A stretch of DNA of 64,000 bases from Io17-Chloro-G2 sp034420695 (GTDB lineage Bacteria > Chloroflexota > Dehalococcoidia > Lucifugimonadales > UBA3495), in the NCBI GenBank assembly GCA_034420695.1, contig DAOULB010000002.1:152702-216701 (forward strand), read 5' to 3'. Made by a program: the position numbers and the translations under genes. The notes beneath the pieces were generated by a model. That model had not been told where the DNA came from and searched no databases. It saw only the letters and a program-made list of their open reading frames with translations. Positions 54,137 through 63,122 of this stretch are shown in pieces. How positions within the stretch are numbered: the stretch's first letter is position 1; every line of letters begins with the position of its first letter.

Positions 54137-55270
54137 CTACCCCCGCTCCCCTATGGGCACGTACTCCAAGTCCATTTCGCCGGTGTACTCCAGCAGGGGC
54201 CGAATGAGGATGTTGTCCTTGTACTGCTCTACGCACTGAAGGGTCCAGCCGGGGATGCGCCCCAAGGCGAATATGGAAATGAACAGGTCGTCGGGGATGT
54301 CCAGTAGGTAATAGATAGCCCCGGCGAAGAAGTCCACGTTGACACAGATTCCTCTGTCCCGGTAGGGGAGCATGGTCTTCTGTTCCAGATGGGAGAGAAT
54401 CTGGAACCACCGCGGCTCACCCTTCTTTTCTCCCAGTGCCTGGGCGCGCTCCCTGAGGTGGCGGGCCCTGGGGTCCTCCGCTCGGTAAACCCGGTGGCCG
54501 AAGCCCATTATCCGCCCCCCGGACTCCAAGTGATTGCGGGCGTACTCCTCGGCATTCTCCGGGTTGCCTATGTCCAGAGACATTTTCATGACTTCTTCGG
54601 CGGCCCCGCCGTGGGCTGGGCCCTTCAGAACGCCGACGCCGGTGGTCACCGCGGAGTGCAGGTCGGAGATGGTTGAGGCGGTTACCCGGGCTCCGAAAGA
54701 CGAGGCGTTGGCCCCGTGTTCGGCGTGCAGGATGAAGTCCACGTCCAGCAGGCCAATGGTTTCCTCGTCCGGCACCTCTCCGAACATCATGTACAGGAAG
54801 TTGCCGGCGTGGTTGAGGTCCGGGTTTGGTGCGACCGGCTCCAAGCCCTGCCGCAGCCGGTGGTGGGCGGCGACAATGGTGGGACCTTGGGCAGTCAACC
54901 TGATGCCCTTACGAATGGTGGCCTCCACTGAATTGTCGGCCACTTCTGGATCAAAGGCAGCTAGCGCGGAGATGCCGGTCCGCAAAGCGTCCATCGGGTG
55001 GCTGGCTTTCACCAAATCCAGGACTTGGATAATTTCGTCTGGAATACGACGGTTAGCCCGAAGTGTGTCGTCGAATTCCTGAAGCTGCTGCCGATTGGGT
55101 AGTGCCCCGTACAGAAGCAGGTAAATGACCTCTTCGAAGGTAGACTTTTCCGCCAAGTCATGAATGTTATAACCGCGGTACAGCAGCTTGCCTACCTGCC
55201 CGTCAATGAAGCTGGACTCTGTGGTGTCCAAATACACGTCCTTGAGTCCCTTCATAATTTCGGGTGCCAT
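54137..55270 (-). CDS. gltA: Citrate synthase
   Basis: Citrate synthase condenses oxaloacetate and acetyl-CoA to open the TCA cycle. The 377-residue product is of the short form found in many Gram-positive bacteria and archaea: KLLYRGYNIHDLAEKSTFEE, the catalytic-His regions FILHAEHGANASSF and MGFGHRVYRAEDPRA, and NVDFFAGAIYYLL with the catalytic Asp. A methylcitrate synthase cannot be excluded. The ATG at 55270 has AGGAGG eight bases upstream; the frame's extension to 55348 is not needed. Confidence 0.94.
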   Translation of the reverse strand: MAPEIMKGLKDVYLDTTESSFIDGQVGKLLYRGYNIHDLAEKSTFEEVIYLLLYGALPNRQQLQEFDDTLRANRRIPDEIIQVLDLVKASHPMDALRTGISALAAFDPEVADNSVEATIRKGIRLTAQGPTIVAAHHRLRQGLEPVAPNPDLNHAGNFLYMMFGEVPDEETIGLLDVDFILHAEHGANASSFGARVTASTISDLHSAVTTGVGVLKGPAHGGAAEEVMKMSLDIGNPENAEEYARNHLESGGRIMGFGHRVYRAEDPRARHLRERAQALGEKKGEPRWFQILSHLEQKTMLPYRDRGICVNVDFFAGAIYYLLDIPDDLFISIFALGRIPGWTLQCVEQYKDNILIRPLLEYTGEMDLEYVPIGERG

Positions 55271-55558
55271 AAAGTGTCCTCCTTGTGTATGAGGGAAAGT
55301 CCCAGCAAGCGACCGGAGCAGTGTCCGCACGGGGCCAAATTGAGCCATCGAAAAGCAAAGGAAATATTGCCCGCCCGGCGGGCCGCCGCGGGCGATTCTA
55401 GCATCGGCCTATGTGAGTGTCAAGCTGAACCAGCTTTGAAGAGCCCTTGCGGGGACTCGCCCGGAGCCTCATTTCCCTCACAAGTCGGGCCGGATTATCA
55501 ATGCAGGTCTCCTCCTGTGAAAGGAGCGTGAGCCAGTGAAACTGCGAGCCGAAGTTGG

Positions 55559-56443
55559 CTAGGCGGACCGGTCGGCGCCGGGAAGGTAGCTGCTCAGCCA
55601 GGTCTGGAGCATTACCCGTACCTTTTCCCCGGTGCTGAGGCTTACCCGGTGGGTCAGCACGTCATAGTTCCTTTTTTCAATTCGTTCCAGGATCTTGCTG
55701 TAGAGCCGCCCAAGCACTGCCGGACAAGCCCGGGAACCGGGTGTGAGGTAGGGGAGCAACTGGAAGCCGCTGTGGAAGTAGTCCCTCGCCCTTTGGGCTT
55801 GGAACCGCATAAGGTCGATGAAGGACTGGTTAATGGCCCCTCTCTTCAAGTCCTCTTCCGAGTAGCCGAAGCGCACCAGTTCGTCCTGGGGCAGGTATAT
55901 CCGCCCCATCTCCAGGTCCTCCTTCACGTCCCTAGCGATGTTGGTTAGTTGCATGGCCAAGCCCAAGTCTATCGCGTGCTGGCGGGCCCTGGAATCCCGG
56001 TAGCCAAAAATCTGCAGGCAGACCAGCCCAACCACCGATGCGACCCGGTAGCAGTACTGGCGCAGCTCTTCAAAGTCCTGGTACCGCGTCTTGGTCAGGT
56101 CCATCTCCACCCCGGAGATTATGTCCAGAAAATATTCCTGGGGTATGTCATAGAGGCGGGCCACGTCGGATAGGGCCAGGAAGACGGGGGAACCGGAGCA
56201 GTCATCGTAGGAGCGTGCCAGGTCGTCACGTATTTGAGAGAGGGCCTCCAGCTTTTCTCCCGTGCTGCTCCAAGTGTCCACTGCGTCGTCGCAGTGGCGG
56301 CAGAAGGCATAGGCTACGTAAATTGCACGGCGTTTGGGATGGGGAAGGGTCAAGAAGGCGTAGTAGAAGTTCTTGGCCTCCCGCCGGGTGATGGACTGGC
56401 ATTCCCGGTAGGCGGTCTCCAAGTCTATCAAAGGGGCCGCCAA
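55559..56443 (-). CDS. hpnD: Squalene/phytoene synthase family, HpnD-like
   Basis: A 294-residue head-to-head prenyl synthase. In the hopanoid pathway HpnD makes presqualene diphosphate from two farnesyl diphosphates. Both Asp motifs are intact: CRHCDDAVD (Asp52, Asp53, Asp56) and NIARDVKEDLEMGR. There is no C-terminal membrane extension, so it is not a classical eukaryotic-type squalene synthase. HpnC and HpnE, which complete squalene formation, are not in the window. It ends the hopanoid cluster, six bases after the YjbQ-like gene. Confidence 0.88.
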   Translation of the reverse strand: MAAPLIDLETAYRECQSITRREAKNFYYAFLTLPHPKRRAIYVAYAFCRHCDDAVDTWSSTGEKLEALSQIRDDLARSYDDCSGSPVFLALSDVARLYDIPQEYFLDIISGVEMDLTKTRYQDFEELRQYCYRVASVVGLVCLQIFGYRDSRARQHAIDLGLAMQLTNIARDVKEDLEMGRIYLPQDELVRFGYSEEDLKRGAINQSFIDLMRFQAQRARDYFHSGFQLLPYLTPGSRACPAVLGRLYSKILERIEKRNYDVLTHRVSLSTGEKVRVMLQTWLSSYLPGADRSA

Positions 56444-56449
56444 TGGGAC

Positions 56450-56893
56450 CTATTCCCCTACCACCTGCAGCATGACCTCCCGGGGCCTTGGGTGGTCTAG
56501 TTCAATAAAGAACACGCTCTGATAGGTGCCGAACTGCATGCCCCCATCGACCAATGGAATAGTCTCGCTGGTGCCCATCAACAGGTGTTGGATGTGTGCG
56601 TGACCGTTGGGGGCCTCGTCGGGCGTCATGTTCACGGTCCGGATGCTGAAGTCGTTGTGCTGGTAGCAGCCGTGCCTCGGGGAGAACTGCTCCAAGAAAT
56701 TCTCCATGTCTTTCACAAGCAAAGGCTCGTTTTCGTTGATCTTGACGGCCGCGGTGGTGTGCTTGGAATAAACCACCACGAACCCGTTGAAAACTTTCGA
56801 TTTAGCGACGCATTCGCATACCCATTCGGTAATATCGATGAACTGCGGCGCCTTCTCGGTATCCAGGTGGAGACAAAATGTCTTGGATTTCAT
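56450..56893 (-). CDS. YjbQ/UPF0047 family protein
   Basis: A 147-residue protein of the YjbQ (UPF0047) family, small beta-rich trimeric enzymes with weak thiamine-phosphate-synthase activity reported for E. coli YjbQ. Family motifs are FVVVYSKHTTAAVKINENE, then NGHAHIQHLLMGTSETIPL, and GTYQSVFFIELDHPR. The three conserved His are present. It sits inside the hopanoid operon, 27 bases after the cyclase stop and six bases before hpnD, an unusual location. Confidence 0.9.
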   Translation of the reverse strand: MKSKTFCLHLDTEKAPQFIDITEWVCECVAKSKVFNGFVVVYSKHTTAAVKINENEPLLVKDMENFLEQFSPRHGCYQHNDFSIRTVNMTPDEAPNGHAHIQHLLMGTSETIPLVDGGMQFGTYQSVFFIELDHPRPREVMLQVVGE

Positions 56894-56920
56894 TTTTCAG
56901 CATCCTTGTTAGGGAAGAGT

Positions 56921-58975
56921 TCAGGACTTGGTTCCGTTAATGCGCCGGTCAAGGCCCGGATAGTCCTCTCTGGAATTGGACAACTTTCGGAACCGGCCCA
57001 AAGCCAAGAGCGGCCAATAGTTCCGGTAGTGGTGATAATTGATCATGAATGCCCCGGGCATACTGGGGTCTTGGTAACCGCGCTCCCCGGGCTTGGGGAG
57101 CTTTTCAGGACGTTCTCCCACCAAGTAGCCGGGGAACCCTGCGCCAGTGAAGTAGGGCTCGTCCCAACATCCCTCGTCGGTCTGGCTTCCCAGGAGATAC
57201 AGAATGCCCCTTTCTACTGCGCTGTTTTCCGTCTCCCCGGCAGCAAGCAAAGCCAGAATGGCCCATGCGGTCTGTGACGCGGTGCTGGGACCCACACCGT
57301 GAAAATTAGGGTCCACGTAAGACGCGCAGCTTTCACCCCAGCCCCCGTCCTCGTTCTGATGGTCCAGCAGCCAGTCCACGGCCCGTCGAACATAGGGCCG
57401 CCGCATGTCTTCCCCGATCGCTGCCAGGGCAGGCAGCACTGCGCCGATCCCGTAAATGTAGTTGACCCCCCAGCGTCCGAACCAAGAACCGTCCTGCTCC
57501 TGTTCCCGGCGAATGAAGTCGTAGGCCCGCTTGAGTGGAGGGAAGTTCAAGGTATATCCCAGCTTCCCGAACATCTCCACTAAGTGGGCGGTCACGTCCA
57601 CGCTGGGTGGGTCCAGCACCTCACCAAAGTCCGAAAAGGGCAACTCGGCCAGGTACCGGCGGTTGTTGTCCTTATCGAAGGCCGCCCAACCGCCGTTCTT
57701 GCTCTGCATGGCAAGGACCCAATCCACGCACCGGCTGATGGCGTCCTTGCGGCGTTTGTCATGGCCTGGGGGCAGCTCCGCCAAGGCCAAGGCCATCACA
57801 ACCTCGCCGGCGTCGTCTATGTCCGGGTAATTATTGTTATTGAATTCGAAGGACCAACCGCCGGGCTGGGCATTCTTGGCCCGCACCTTCCAGTCCCCTG
57901 GAGTCAATATCTGCTGGTCCAGCAGCCAATCGGTGGATTTCTGAATCATCGGGTCTCCCGGCGGGACCCCGGACTCGGCTAAGGCAATTTGGGCCAAGCA
58001 GGTGTCCCAAACCGGCGAAATGCAGGGCTGCACAATGAAAGTCTCTTCGTCTTCAATGGCGAAGCCCTCGAAACCGTTGAAACCCGCTTCCATCATCGGG
58101 TCGTCCATGGGGAACCCCAAATGGTGCAAAGCAATCAAGCTGTACACCCAGGGAGGTTGAATACCTCCCCAAGACCCGTCCCCTTCCTGGTGGTCCTTGA
58201 GCCACTGCACGATCCTGCGTTCCGACTGGGAGCGCAGCGGGTGCAATGGCAACTTCTGATAGAGGGCGATGGCCCGGTCCAAGTAGTAGAAGAGCTTGGG
58301 CCATCCCCAACTCAGGTCTGAATCGGCCAGGGTATAGTCGGTCTCACTGCGCGGGGTGGGATAAAGCTCGTCGATGTTGGCATAATCGGGCACCGGGCAA
58401 GTGGGGCGGCGGGTGAGAATGACGAGCATTGGCACAATGGTGCCCCGCGCCCAACTGGAAAACTCGTAAATGTTGAAGGGCGCCCAAGTGGGCAGCAACA
58501 TCATCTCCAGGGGCATGTTGGGAGTTCCCTCCCAGTCCCACTGGCCGAAAAGCGCCAGCCAGATCTTGGTGAAAACCCGGGTTTGCGGCACGCCGCCCTG
58601 AGACAGGATGAATTCCTTTGCTTTCAGCATCGGCTCGGAATCGGGCGCCTGCCCCGCCAGCTTCAGCGCGAAGTAGCACTCCACCGAGGTGCTCAGGTCT
58701 CCGGGGGCCTGGTAGTACTGGCCCCAGGAACCGTCTTTGCTCTGCTGCTGCAGAATGTAGTTGGATATTTTCCCCCAACGCACCGTGTCCCCCTTCCCCA
58801 GAAAATGGGAAAGGAGAAGGTATTCTGCCTCCATGGTCGCGTTGGCTTCCAGCCGCCCCCACCAGTAGCCCTCTTCGTACTGGTTGGAACGGAAAAACTC
58901 CTGACATCGGAGGATGGCCTGGTCTAGGCCCTCCTTGGTAATAGAGCTTGTCAAACCCGTCGCTTCAGGAATCAT
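56921..58975 (-). CDS. shc: Squalene-hopene cyclase
   Basis: This monotopic membrane enzyme cyclises squalene to hopene and diplopterol. The 684-residue product has the acid motif DIDD (385-388) and several QW repeats, such as QSKDGSWGQYY, HQEGDGSWGGIQPPW, QSKNGGWAAFD, QEQDGSWFGRWG, NEDGGWGESC and QTDEGCW, near the expected spacing. It overlaps hpnA by four bases (ATGA). With hpnD downstream and hpnH and hpnG upstream, this is the core hopanoid gene. Confidence 0.96.
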   Translation of the reverse strand: MIPEATGLTSSITKEGLDQAILRCQEFFRSNQYEEGYWWGRLEANATMEAEYLLLSHFLGKGDTVRWGKISNYILQQQSKDGSWGQYYQAPGDLSTSVECYFALKLAGQAPDSEPMLKAKEFILSQGGVPQTRVFTKIWLALFGQWDWEGTPNMPLEMMLLPTWAPFNIYEFSSWARGTIVPMLVILTRRPTCPVPDYANIDELYPTPRSETDYTLADSDLSWGWPKLFYYLDRAIALYQKLPLHPLRSQSERRIVQWLKDHQEGDGSWGGIQPPWVYSLIALHHLGFPMDDPMMEAGFNGFEGFAIEDEETFIVQPCISPVWDTCLAQIALAESGVPPGDPMIQKSTDWLLDQQILTPGDWKVRAKNAQPGGWSFEFNNNNYPDIDDAGEVVMALALAELPPGHDKRRKDAISRCVDWVLAMQSKNGGWAAFDKDNNRRYLAELPFSDFGEVLDPPSVDVTAHLVEMFGKLGYTLNFPPLKRAYDFIRREQEQDGSWFGRWGVNYIYGIGAVLPALAAIGEDMRRPYVRRAVDWLLDHQNEDGGWGESCASYVDPNFHGVGPSTASQTAWAILALLAAGETENSAVERGILYLLGSQTDEGCWDEPYFTGAGFPGYLVGERPEKLPKPGERGYQDPSMPGAFMINYHHYRNYWPLLALGRFRKLSNSREDYPGLDRRINGTKS

Positions 58976-60003
58976 ACTGTCACAGCCGCCTCAAGTTTCA
59001 CGTATCCGTGGCCGGTGAACCAGTCGATAGCTTTACGTAGAGCCTCCTTCACAGGGGTCTGGGGCAGGCCCAACTCTCTAATTGCCTTTTCGCAGTTTAC
59101 GTACATCGGATGCCTGGCTACCTGTACTCCCTCCAGCGGAATGCGGGGTTGGCGGCCCATGAGGCGGCCCTCCACCAAGCCGTCCAAGTAACCCGCCGCT
59201 GTTACCATCCAAAAGGGCGCCTTCCAGCGGGGAGCCGGCAGTCCGGTCAGGTCTGCCAGTATGCGAAAAATTTCCCTCAAGGTCAGGTTGGTATTTCCCA
59301 AGAGGTACCGTTCCCCTTCCCGCCCCCTCTCCAAGGCCAGAATGTGACCGGCCGCCACGTCTTCCACATCCACCACGTTCATTCCGCTGGAGAAATAGAC
59401 CGGGATACGCCCGCGAAGAAAATCGAGCACCATCTGCCCGGTAGGAGTTGGCTTGACGTCCCAAGCTCCAACCGGAGCTGTGGGGTTTACCACCACCACC
59501 GGCACACCCTGAGACGCCCTTTGCAAAACGAGCCGCTCCGTTTGATACTTCGACTTCTTGTAGGTGCCAACCAAGTGGTGCTCCCGCACCGGCGTGTCTT
59601 CGTTCCCCAAGGCTCTGCGAGTGTCTTCTCCGGAAGAATCTCCGGTCAGTCCGATAGTGGACACCGTGCTCGTATAGACCATCCTGGACACCCCGGCGGC
59701 CTCCGCTGCGTCCAGCACGTTTGCGGTGCCGGTCACGTTTGTCTCGTAAATCAGCCGGGGGTCGGGGCTCCAGAAAGTATAGGCCGCGGCGCAATGGAAA
59801 ACGGCTTCACAGCCCTCAACGGCCCTGTCCAAGGATGCCCGGTCCAATATATCCCCGGAAACCATCTCAATCCCGGTGCCCTCCAAGGGGATTGCACTGC
59901 TTTGTGGCCGTACCAATGCGCGGACACGATGGCCTTCATTCCAGAGCGCCCTGGCCAAGTTGCCGCCGATAAAACCTGTTCCCCCGGTCACCAAGACTTT
60001 CAT
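58972..60003 (-). CDS. hpnA: Hopanoid-associated NAD-dependent epimerase HpnA
   Basis: A 343-residue extended short-chain dehydrogenase/epimerase. It shows the NAD loop VTGGTGFIGGNLARAL, a TSTVSTIGL strand with catalytic Thr/Ser, and the YxxxK pair in YKKSKYQTE. This fits HpnA, the epimerase often encoded in hopanoid clusters; the reaction is not established. The start overlaps the hpnG stop by four bases and its end overlaps the cyclase start by four, so the three genes are coupled. Confidence 0.88.
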   Translation of the reverse strand: MKVLVTGGTGFIGGNLARALWNEGHRVRALVRPQSSAIPLEGTGIEMVSGDILDRASLDRAVEGCEAVFHCAAAYTFWSPDPRLIYETNVTGTANVLDAAEAAGVSRMVYTSTVSTIGLTGDSSGEDTRRALGNEDTPVREHHLVGTYKKSKYQTERLVLQRASQGVPVVVVNPTAPVGAWDVKPTPTGQMVLDFLRGRIPVYFSSGMNVVDVEDVAAGHILALERGREGERYLLGNTNLTLREIFRILADLTGLPAPRWKAPFWMVTAAGYLDGLVEGRLMGRQPRIPLEGVQVARHPMYVNCEKAIRELGLPQTPVKEALRKAIDWFTGHGYVKLEAAVTV

Positions 60004-60815
60004 CTATTCTCAGGCCCCGGGCGCAAGAGTATCTCGGAAGCCGGGATAGCCCCGGATAGAGATTCACCGGAAGATGTTGCGTATTCTTTCTGTTCCCAAG
60101 CCCTGAATTCGGAAACGAAGGCATTGGTAAACTTTGTCAATACCCCTTGGGAGCGGCGCATCCTGGTGTATAGCGACAGAAGAACCGGGAATTGCCACGG
60201 TTTGGCCGCGGCGCTGATCGTTGCCACGGGGCCTGCTCCGGCAAGTTCTATCAGGTCATCTGGCAGGGTTTGTCCCTGCGGGTCCAACACTACCCGGGCG
60301 GAAAGGAAGGGTACCCCGGCATCGGCCGCAACCCCTGCCGCTGCGTAATCTTCCATGTTCACTGACGACGCAGAAAAGGCGTTGTAGATGAGCAGCTTTT
60401 CCCTGGGGCTGTGAACCATGCTGTCCACCGTCAGAGAAGGCCCGCAGTTCACCTTCAGGCCGGCCCTGGCGGCTGCTAGGCTGCCCAGTGCCAACATTTC
60501 CCGGTCCGGCTCCACCGACTCCAATGGCCCGGCCCCCCGGGAGTCGGTGCCCGGCGGAAGCCAATAGTAAAAGGATGCCAATACCAAGTCTCCCGTGTTC
60601 AGCGCCGGGTCGGCCCCGCCGGCGAACCCCACTAGCAGTACGGCCTGGCAGGGGGCGGAGGCGCCTTGCCCCTGCCGTGACAGCAGCTCTCCCATGGACG
60701 CCGAAGCCCGCTCCGGGCCTATGCCCAGCACGCCGAATTCCGCGCCTCCATCCTCCCCGCGGCCTTGGGTGAGGGACGGCAGCTCCCGTTCCATGCTGGC
60801 AATGATGGTTAACAT
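60000..60815 (-). CDS. hpnG: Adenosylhopane nucleosidase/phosphorylase HpnG
   Basis: HpnG removes adenine from adenosylhopane on the way to ribosylhopane and bacteriohopanetetrol. The 271-residue product resembles purine-nucleoside-phosphorylase family members: VLLVGFAGGADPALNTGDLV near residue 70, and SVNMEDYAAAGVAADAGVPF with the conserved Met-Glu of the base/ribose site. The C-terminal 70 residues are less conserved. It overlaps hpnA by four bases and lies 24 bases after hpnH. Confidence 0.88.
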   Translation of the reverse strand: MLTIIASMERELPSLTQGRGEDGGAEFGVLGIGPERASASMGELLSRQGQGASAPCQAVLLVGFAGGADPALNTGDLVLASFYYWLPPGTDSRGAGPLESVEPDREMLALGSLAAARAGLKVNCGPSLTVDSMVHSPREKLLIYNAFSASSVNMEDYAAAGVAADAGVPFLSARVVLDPQGQTLPDDLIELAGAGPVATISAAAKPWQFPVLLSLYTRMRRSQGVLTKFTNAFVSEFRAWEQKEYATSSGESLSGAIPASEILLRPGPENR

Positions 60816-60839
60816 AGCAAGCTTGCGCCAGCCAGCAGG

Positions 60840-61880
60840 CTAGGCGGCGGTCAGTCCCCCTTTGCTGGCGGCGCCCGACTTTATCAGCGTGGCCCAGTCC
60901 CTGGGACTGGACACCGCTTGGAAGATGGTGGCCGATTCAAAGCCGCAATGCATCATGCAATTGGAGCAACGCGGGTCCTTTCCCACGCCGTACCGGTCCC
61001 ACAGGCCGGAATCGTAGAGCTCTTCCAAGTCGTCCACATGCTCATCGGCCAAGGGGTAGCAGGGCTTGCGCCAGCCCATTACGGTGTAGGTTGGGTTGGA
61101 CCAAGCGGTGCACTGGTATTCCTTCTGCCCCTTTAGGAAGTCCAAGTACAGGGGGTTGTTGTAAAAGCGCATACCCTCCGTCTTCTCGGGGTCCAGCAGT
61201 TCCTTGAACATCCCGTGGGACTCCCTGCGTGTCAGGAACATGTCCCGGTCAGGGGCGTCTTCGAAGTCGTACCCTGGCGAAATCATCGACCCTTCGACGC
61301 CCAAGTCGCTTACAAACCGGAACATCTCCCACAAGTCGGGCACGTCGCTGCCCCGGAACACCGTAGTGTTGGTGCAGACCCGGTAGCCCCGGCTCAGGGC
61401 AAGCTCAATGCCCTGCACCGCCTTCTTGAAAACTCCGGAGCGCGCTACCGACTCGTCGTGATTCTCCTCCATTCCATCCAAGTGAATAACCCAGCTGAAG
61501 TACTTGGAGGGAGGTATCCGGTCCAGCATTCTCTCCAGCAGCAAGCCGTTGGAGCAGCAATAAACAAAGTACTTTTCTTCTACCAGGGTGTTTATGATTT
61601 CGTGAATCTTGGGGTGGATCGTGGGCTCCCCCCCCGCAATAGACACGATGGGAGTTCCCGCTGCCCGCACCGCGGCTAGGGCTTCCTCCACCGGCATCAA
61701 CTTGTCCAGCACCGGCTTGTATTCACGGATGCGCCCGCAGCCAATGCAAGCCAAGTTGCACATCTCCAAGGGCTCCAGCATGGTGACCAACGGAAACCTC
61801 TTCCTGCCCTTCAAACGGTTCTTCATTATGTAGTAAGCCAGCCGGACTGCCATTTCCGCTGGGCGCTTTGCAGTCTTCAT
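60840..61880 (-). CDS. hpnH: Adenosylhopane synthase HpnH (radical SAM)
   Basis: HpnH adds a 5'-deoxyadenosyl group to hopene, extending it to adenosylhopane. The 346-residue product has the radical SAM CX3CX2C cluster motif in MCNLACIGCGRI (Cys41, Cys45, Cys48), SIAGGEPTIHP as the GGE motif, and a C-terminal cysteine set in RCSNCMMHCGFE. The length and the C-terminal Cys group match HpnH. The ATG at 61880 directly follows an AAGGTGA sequence. Confidence 0.94.
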   Translation of the reverse strand: MKTAKRPAEMAVRLAYYIMKNRLKGRKRFPLVTMLEPLEMCNLACIGCGRIREYKPVLDKLMPVEEALAAVRAAGTPIVSIAGGEPTIHPKIHEIINTLVEEKYFVYCCSNGLLLERMLDRIPPSKYFSWVIHLDGMEENHDESVARSGVFKKAVQGIELALSRGYRVCTNTTVFRGSDVPDLWEMFRFVSDLGVEGSMISPGYDFEDAPDRDMFLTRRESHGMFKELLDPEKTEGMRFYNNPLYLDFLKGQKEYQCTAWSNPTYTVMGWRKPCYPLADEHVDDLEELYDSGLWDRYGVGKDPRCSNCMMHCGFESATIFQAVSSPRDWATLIKSGAASKGGLTAA

Positions 61881-62006
61881 ATCACCTTCTTTTTCGGTCG
61901 TTCGGCAAAATCGCTGGAGTTTGATTTCTATACGGGATTATCTATATCGAGCCGAGGATTTCCAGGCCGTGAAGAACACACCCGTCAACCTGCTGTCAGC
62001 CTGGTA

Positions 62007-63122
62007 TCAGAATTCCCTGTTGGCCAGAAAATCGACCAGTGACTCGGCTTCGGACTGGGCCCAGCTTGGCAGCCTCAGCCCTCCAATGGATTCCAGGGCT
62101 TGGTTGGCGCTGGCTTGGGTAATCCTGTGGGACTGCTCCCGTGCTCCCACCTCTTCCAGTATGTCCAGCACCCGTGCTACATCTTCATCTGGCATATCGG
62201 CTGGGCCGTCCCCATCGCCGTAAATGCGCATCAGGTCCTCCCGGTCGCTCCCATCGGCCTTCTCCAAGGCATATACCACCGGGAAAGTCTTCTTCCGCCG
62301 GCGTATGTCGTTGCCGGCCGCCTTGCCTGTTGTGGCTTGGTTTCCCCAGATTCCCAAGTAATCGTCCCTGATCTGAAAGGCCCGCCCCACGCCGTCGCCG
62401 AAGGCAGAGAAGGCCCGGAAGGTGGCAGGATCGTTGCTGGCCAATAGGGCCCCAATCTCCAGTCCGCTGCGAATTAGCGCGCCGGTCTTGAAGGCAATCA
62501 TCTGCAGATAGTCATCGGCCAGGATGTTCGTTCTTGACTCGAACTGCAGGTCAAGACATTGCCCCTGCATCATCTCCAGGCTGCATTCGGAAAGAATCCG
62601 TGAAACCCGGAGGGCCGTTTCCGCCGGAACCAAGGGCCCCGCCACGTTCAAAAGCGTCAAATCCCCCACCGCCTGCAGTCCGCTGCCGGCTGCCAGAGCC
62701 CTGGGAATTCCCCACAGCTTCCACAAAGTGGGCTGGTGACGGCGCTCTATATCTTGGTCCTGAATATCGTCGTGGACCAAGGAGAAGTTGTGGATAAGTT
62801 CCAAGGCAGCGGCGGCCGGGAGGGCCAGTGCTGGATCGGCTCTTAAAGCCTCGCAGGCAAAAAGGCACAAGGTGGGACGGAGGGCCTTCCCTTGGGAGAG
62901 AGGAGTAGCGGCCGGGTCCCCATCCCGGTCAACCCATCCCAAATGATAGTGCAAGGTTAGGTAAAGGCCGTCTCCCTGGAACGGGGGGACCGATCCATGC
63001 AGGGCGTATTCCACCGTGTCCTTGTAACGGGAGAAAATGCCTGGCAACGGAGGCCCCGCGGACTCCTCAACGGCAGTCCGCCCGGTAGCTTGACTTGTTA
63101 GACCGGTGGAGTTGCGGCGCAT
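62007..63122 (-). CDS. Polyprenyl diphosphate synthase
   Basis: A 371-residue trans-prenyltransferase, probably a farnesyl or geranylgeranyl diphosphate synthase that supplies substrate for HpnD. The first Asp-rich motif is VHDDIQDQDIERR (DDIQD, 118-122) and the second is QIRDDYLGIWG. Between them KTGALIRSGLEIGALLA is typical. The substrate length set by residues before the first motif is not clear. The ATG at 63122 is preferred; a GTG at 63131 is nearly abutting a ribosome binding-like AGGCAGG. It heads the hopanoid cluster, 126 bases from hpnH. Confidence 0.88.
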   Translation of the reverse strand: MRRNSTGLTSQATGRTAVEESAGPPLPGIFSRYKDTVEYALHGSVPPFQGDGLYLTLHYHLGWVDRDGDPAATPLSQGKALRPTLCLFACEALRADPALALPAAAALELIHNFSLVHDDIQDQDIERRHQPTLWKLWGIPRALAAGSGLQAVGDLTLLNVAGPLVPAETALRVSRILSECSLEMMQGQCLDLQFESRTNILADDYLQMIAFKTGALIRSGLEIGALLASNDPATFRAFSAFGDGVGRAFQIRDDYLGIWGNQATTGKAAGNDIRRRKKTFPVVYALEKADGSDREDLMRIYGDGDGPADMPDEDVARVLDILEEVGAREQSHRITQASANQALESIGGLRLPSWAQSEAESLVDFLANREF

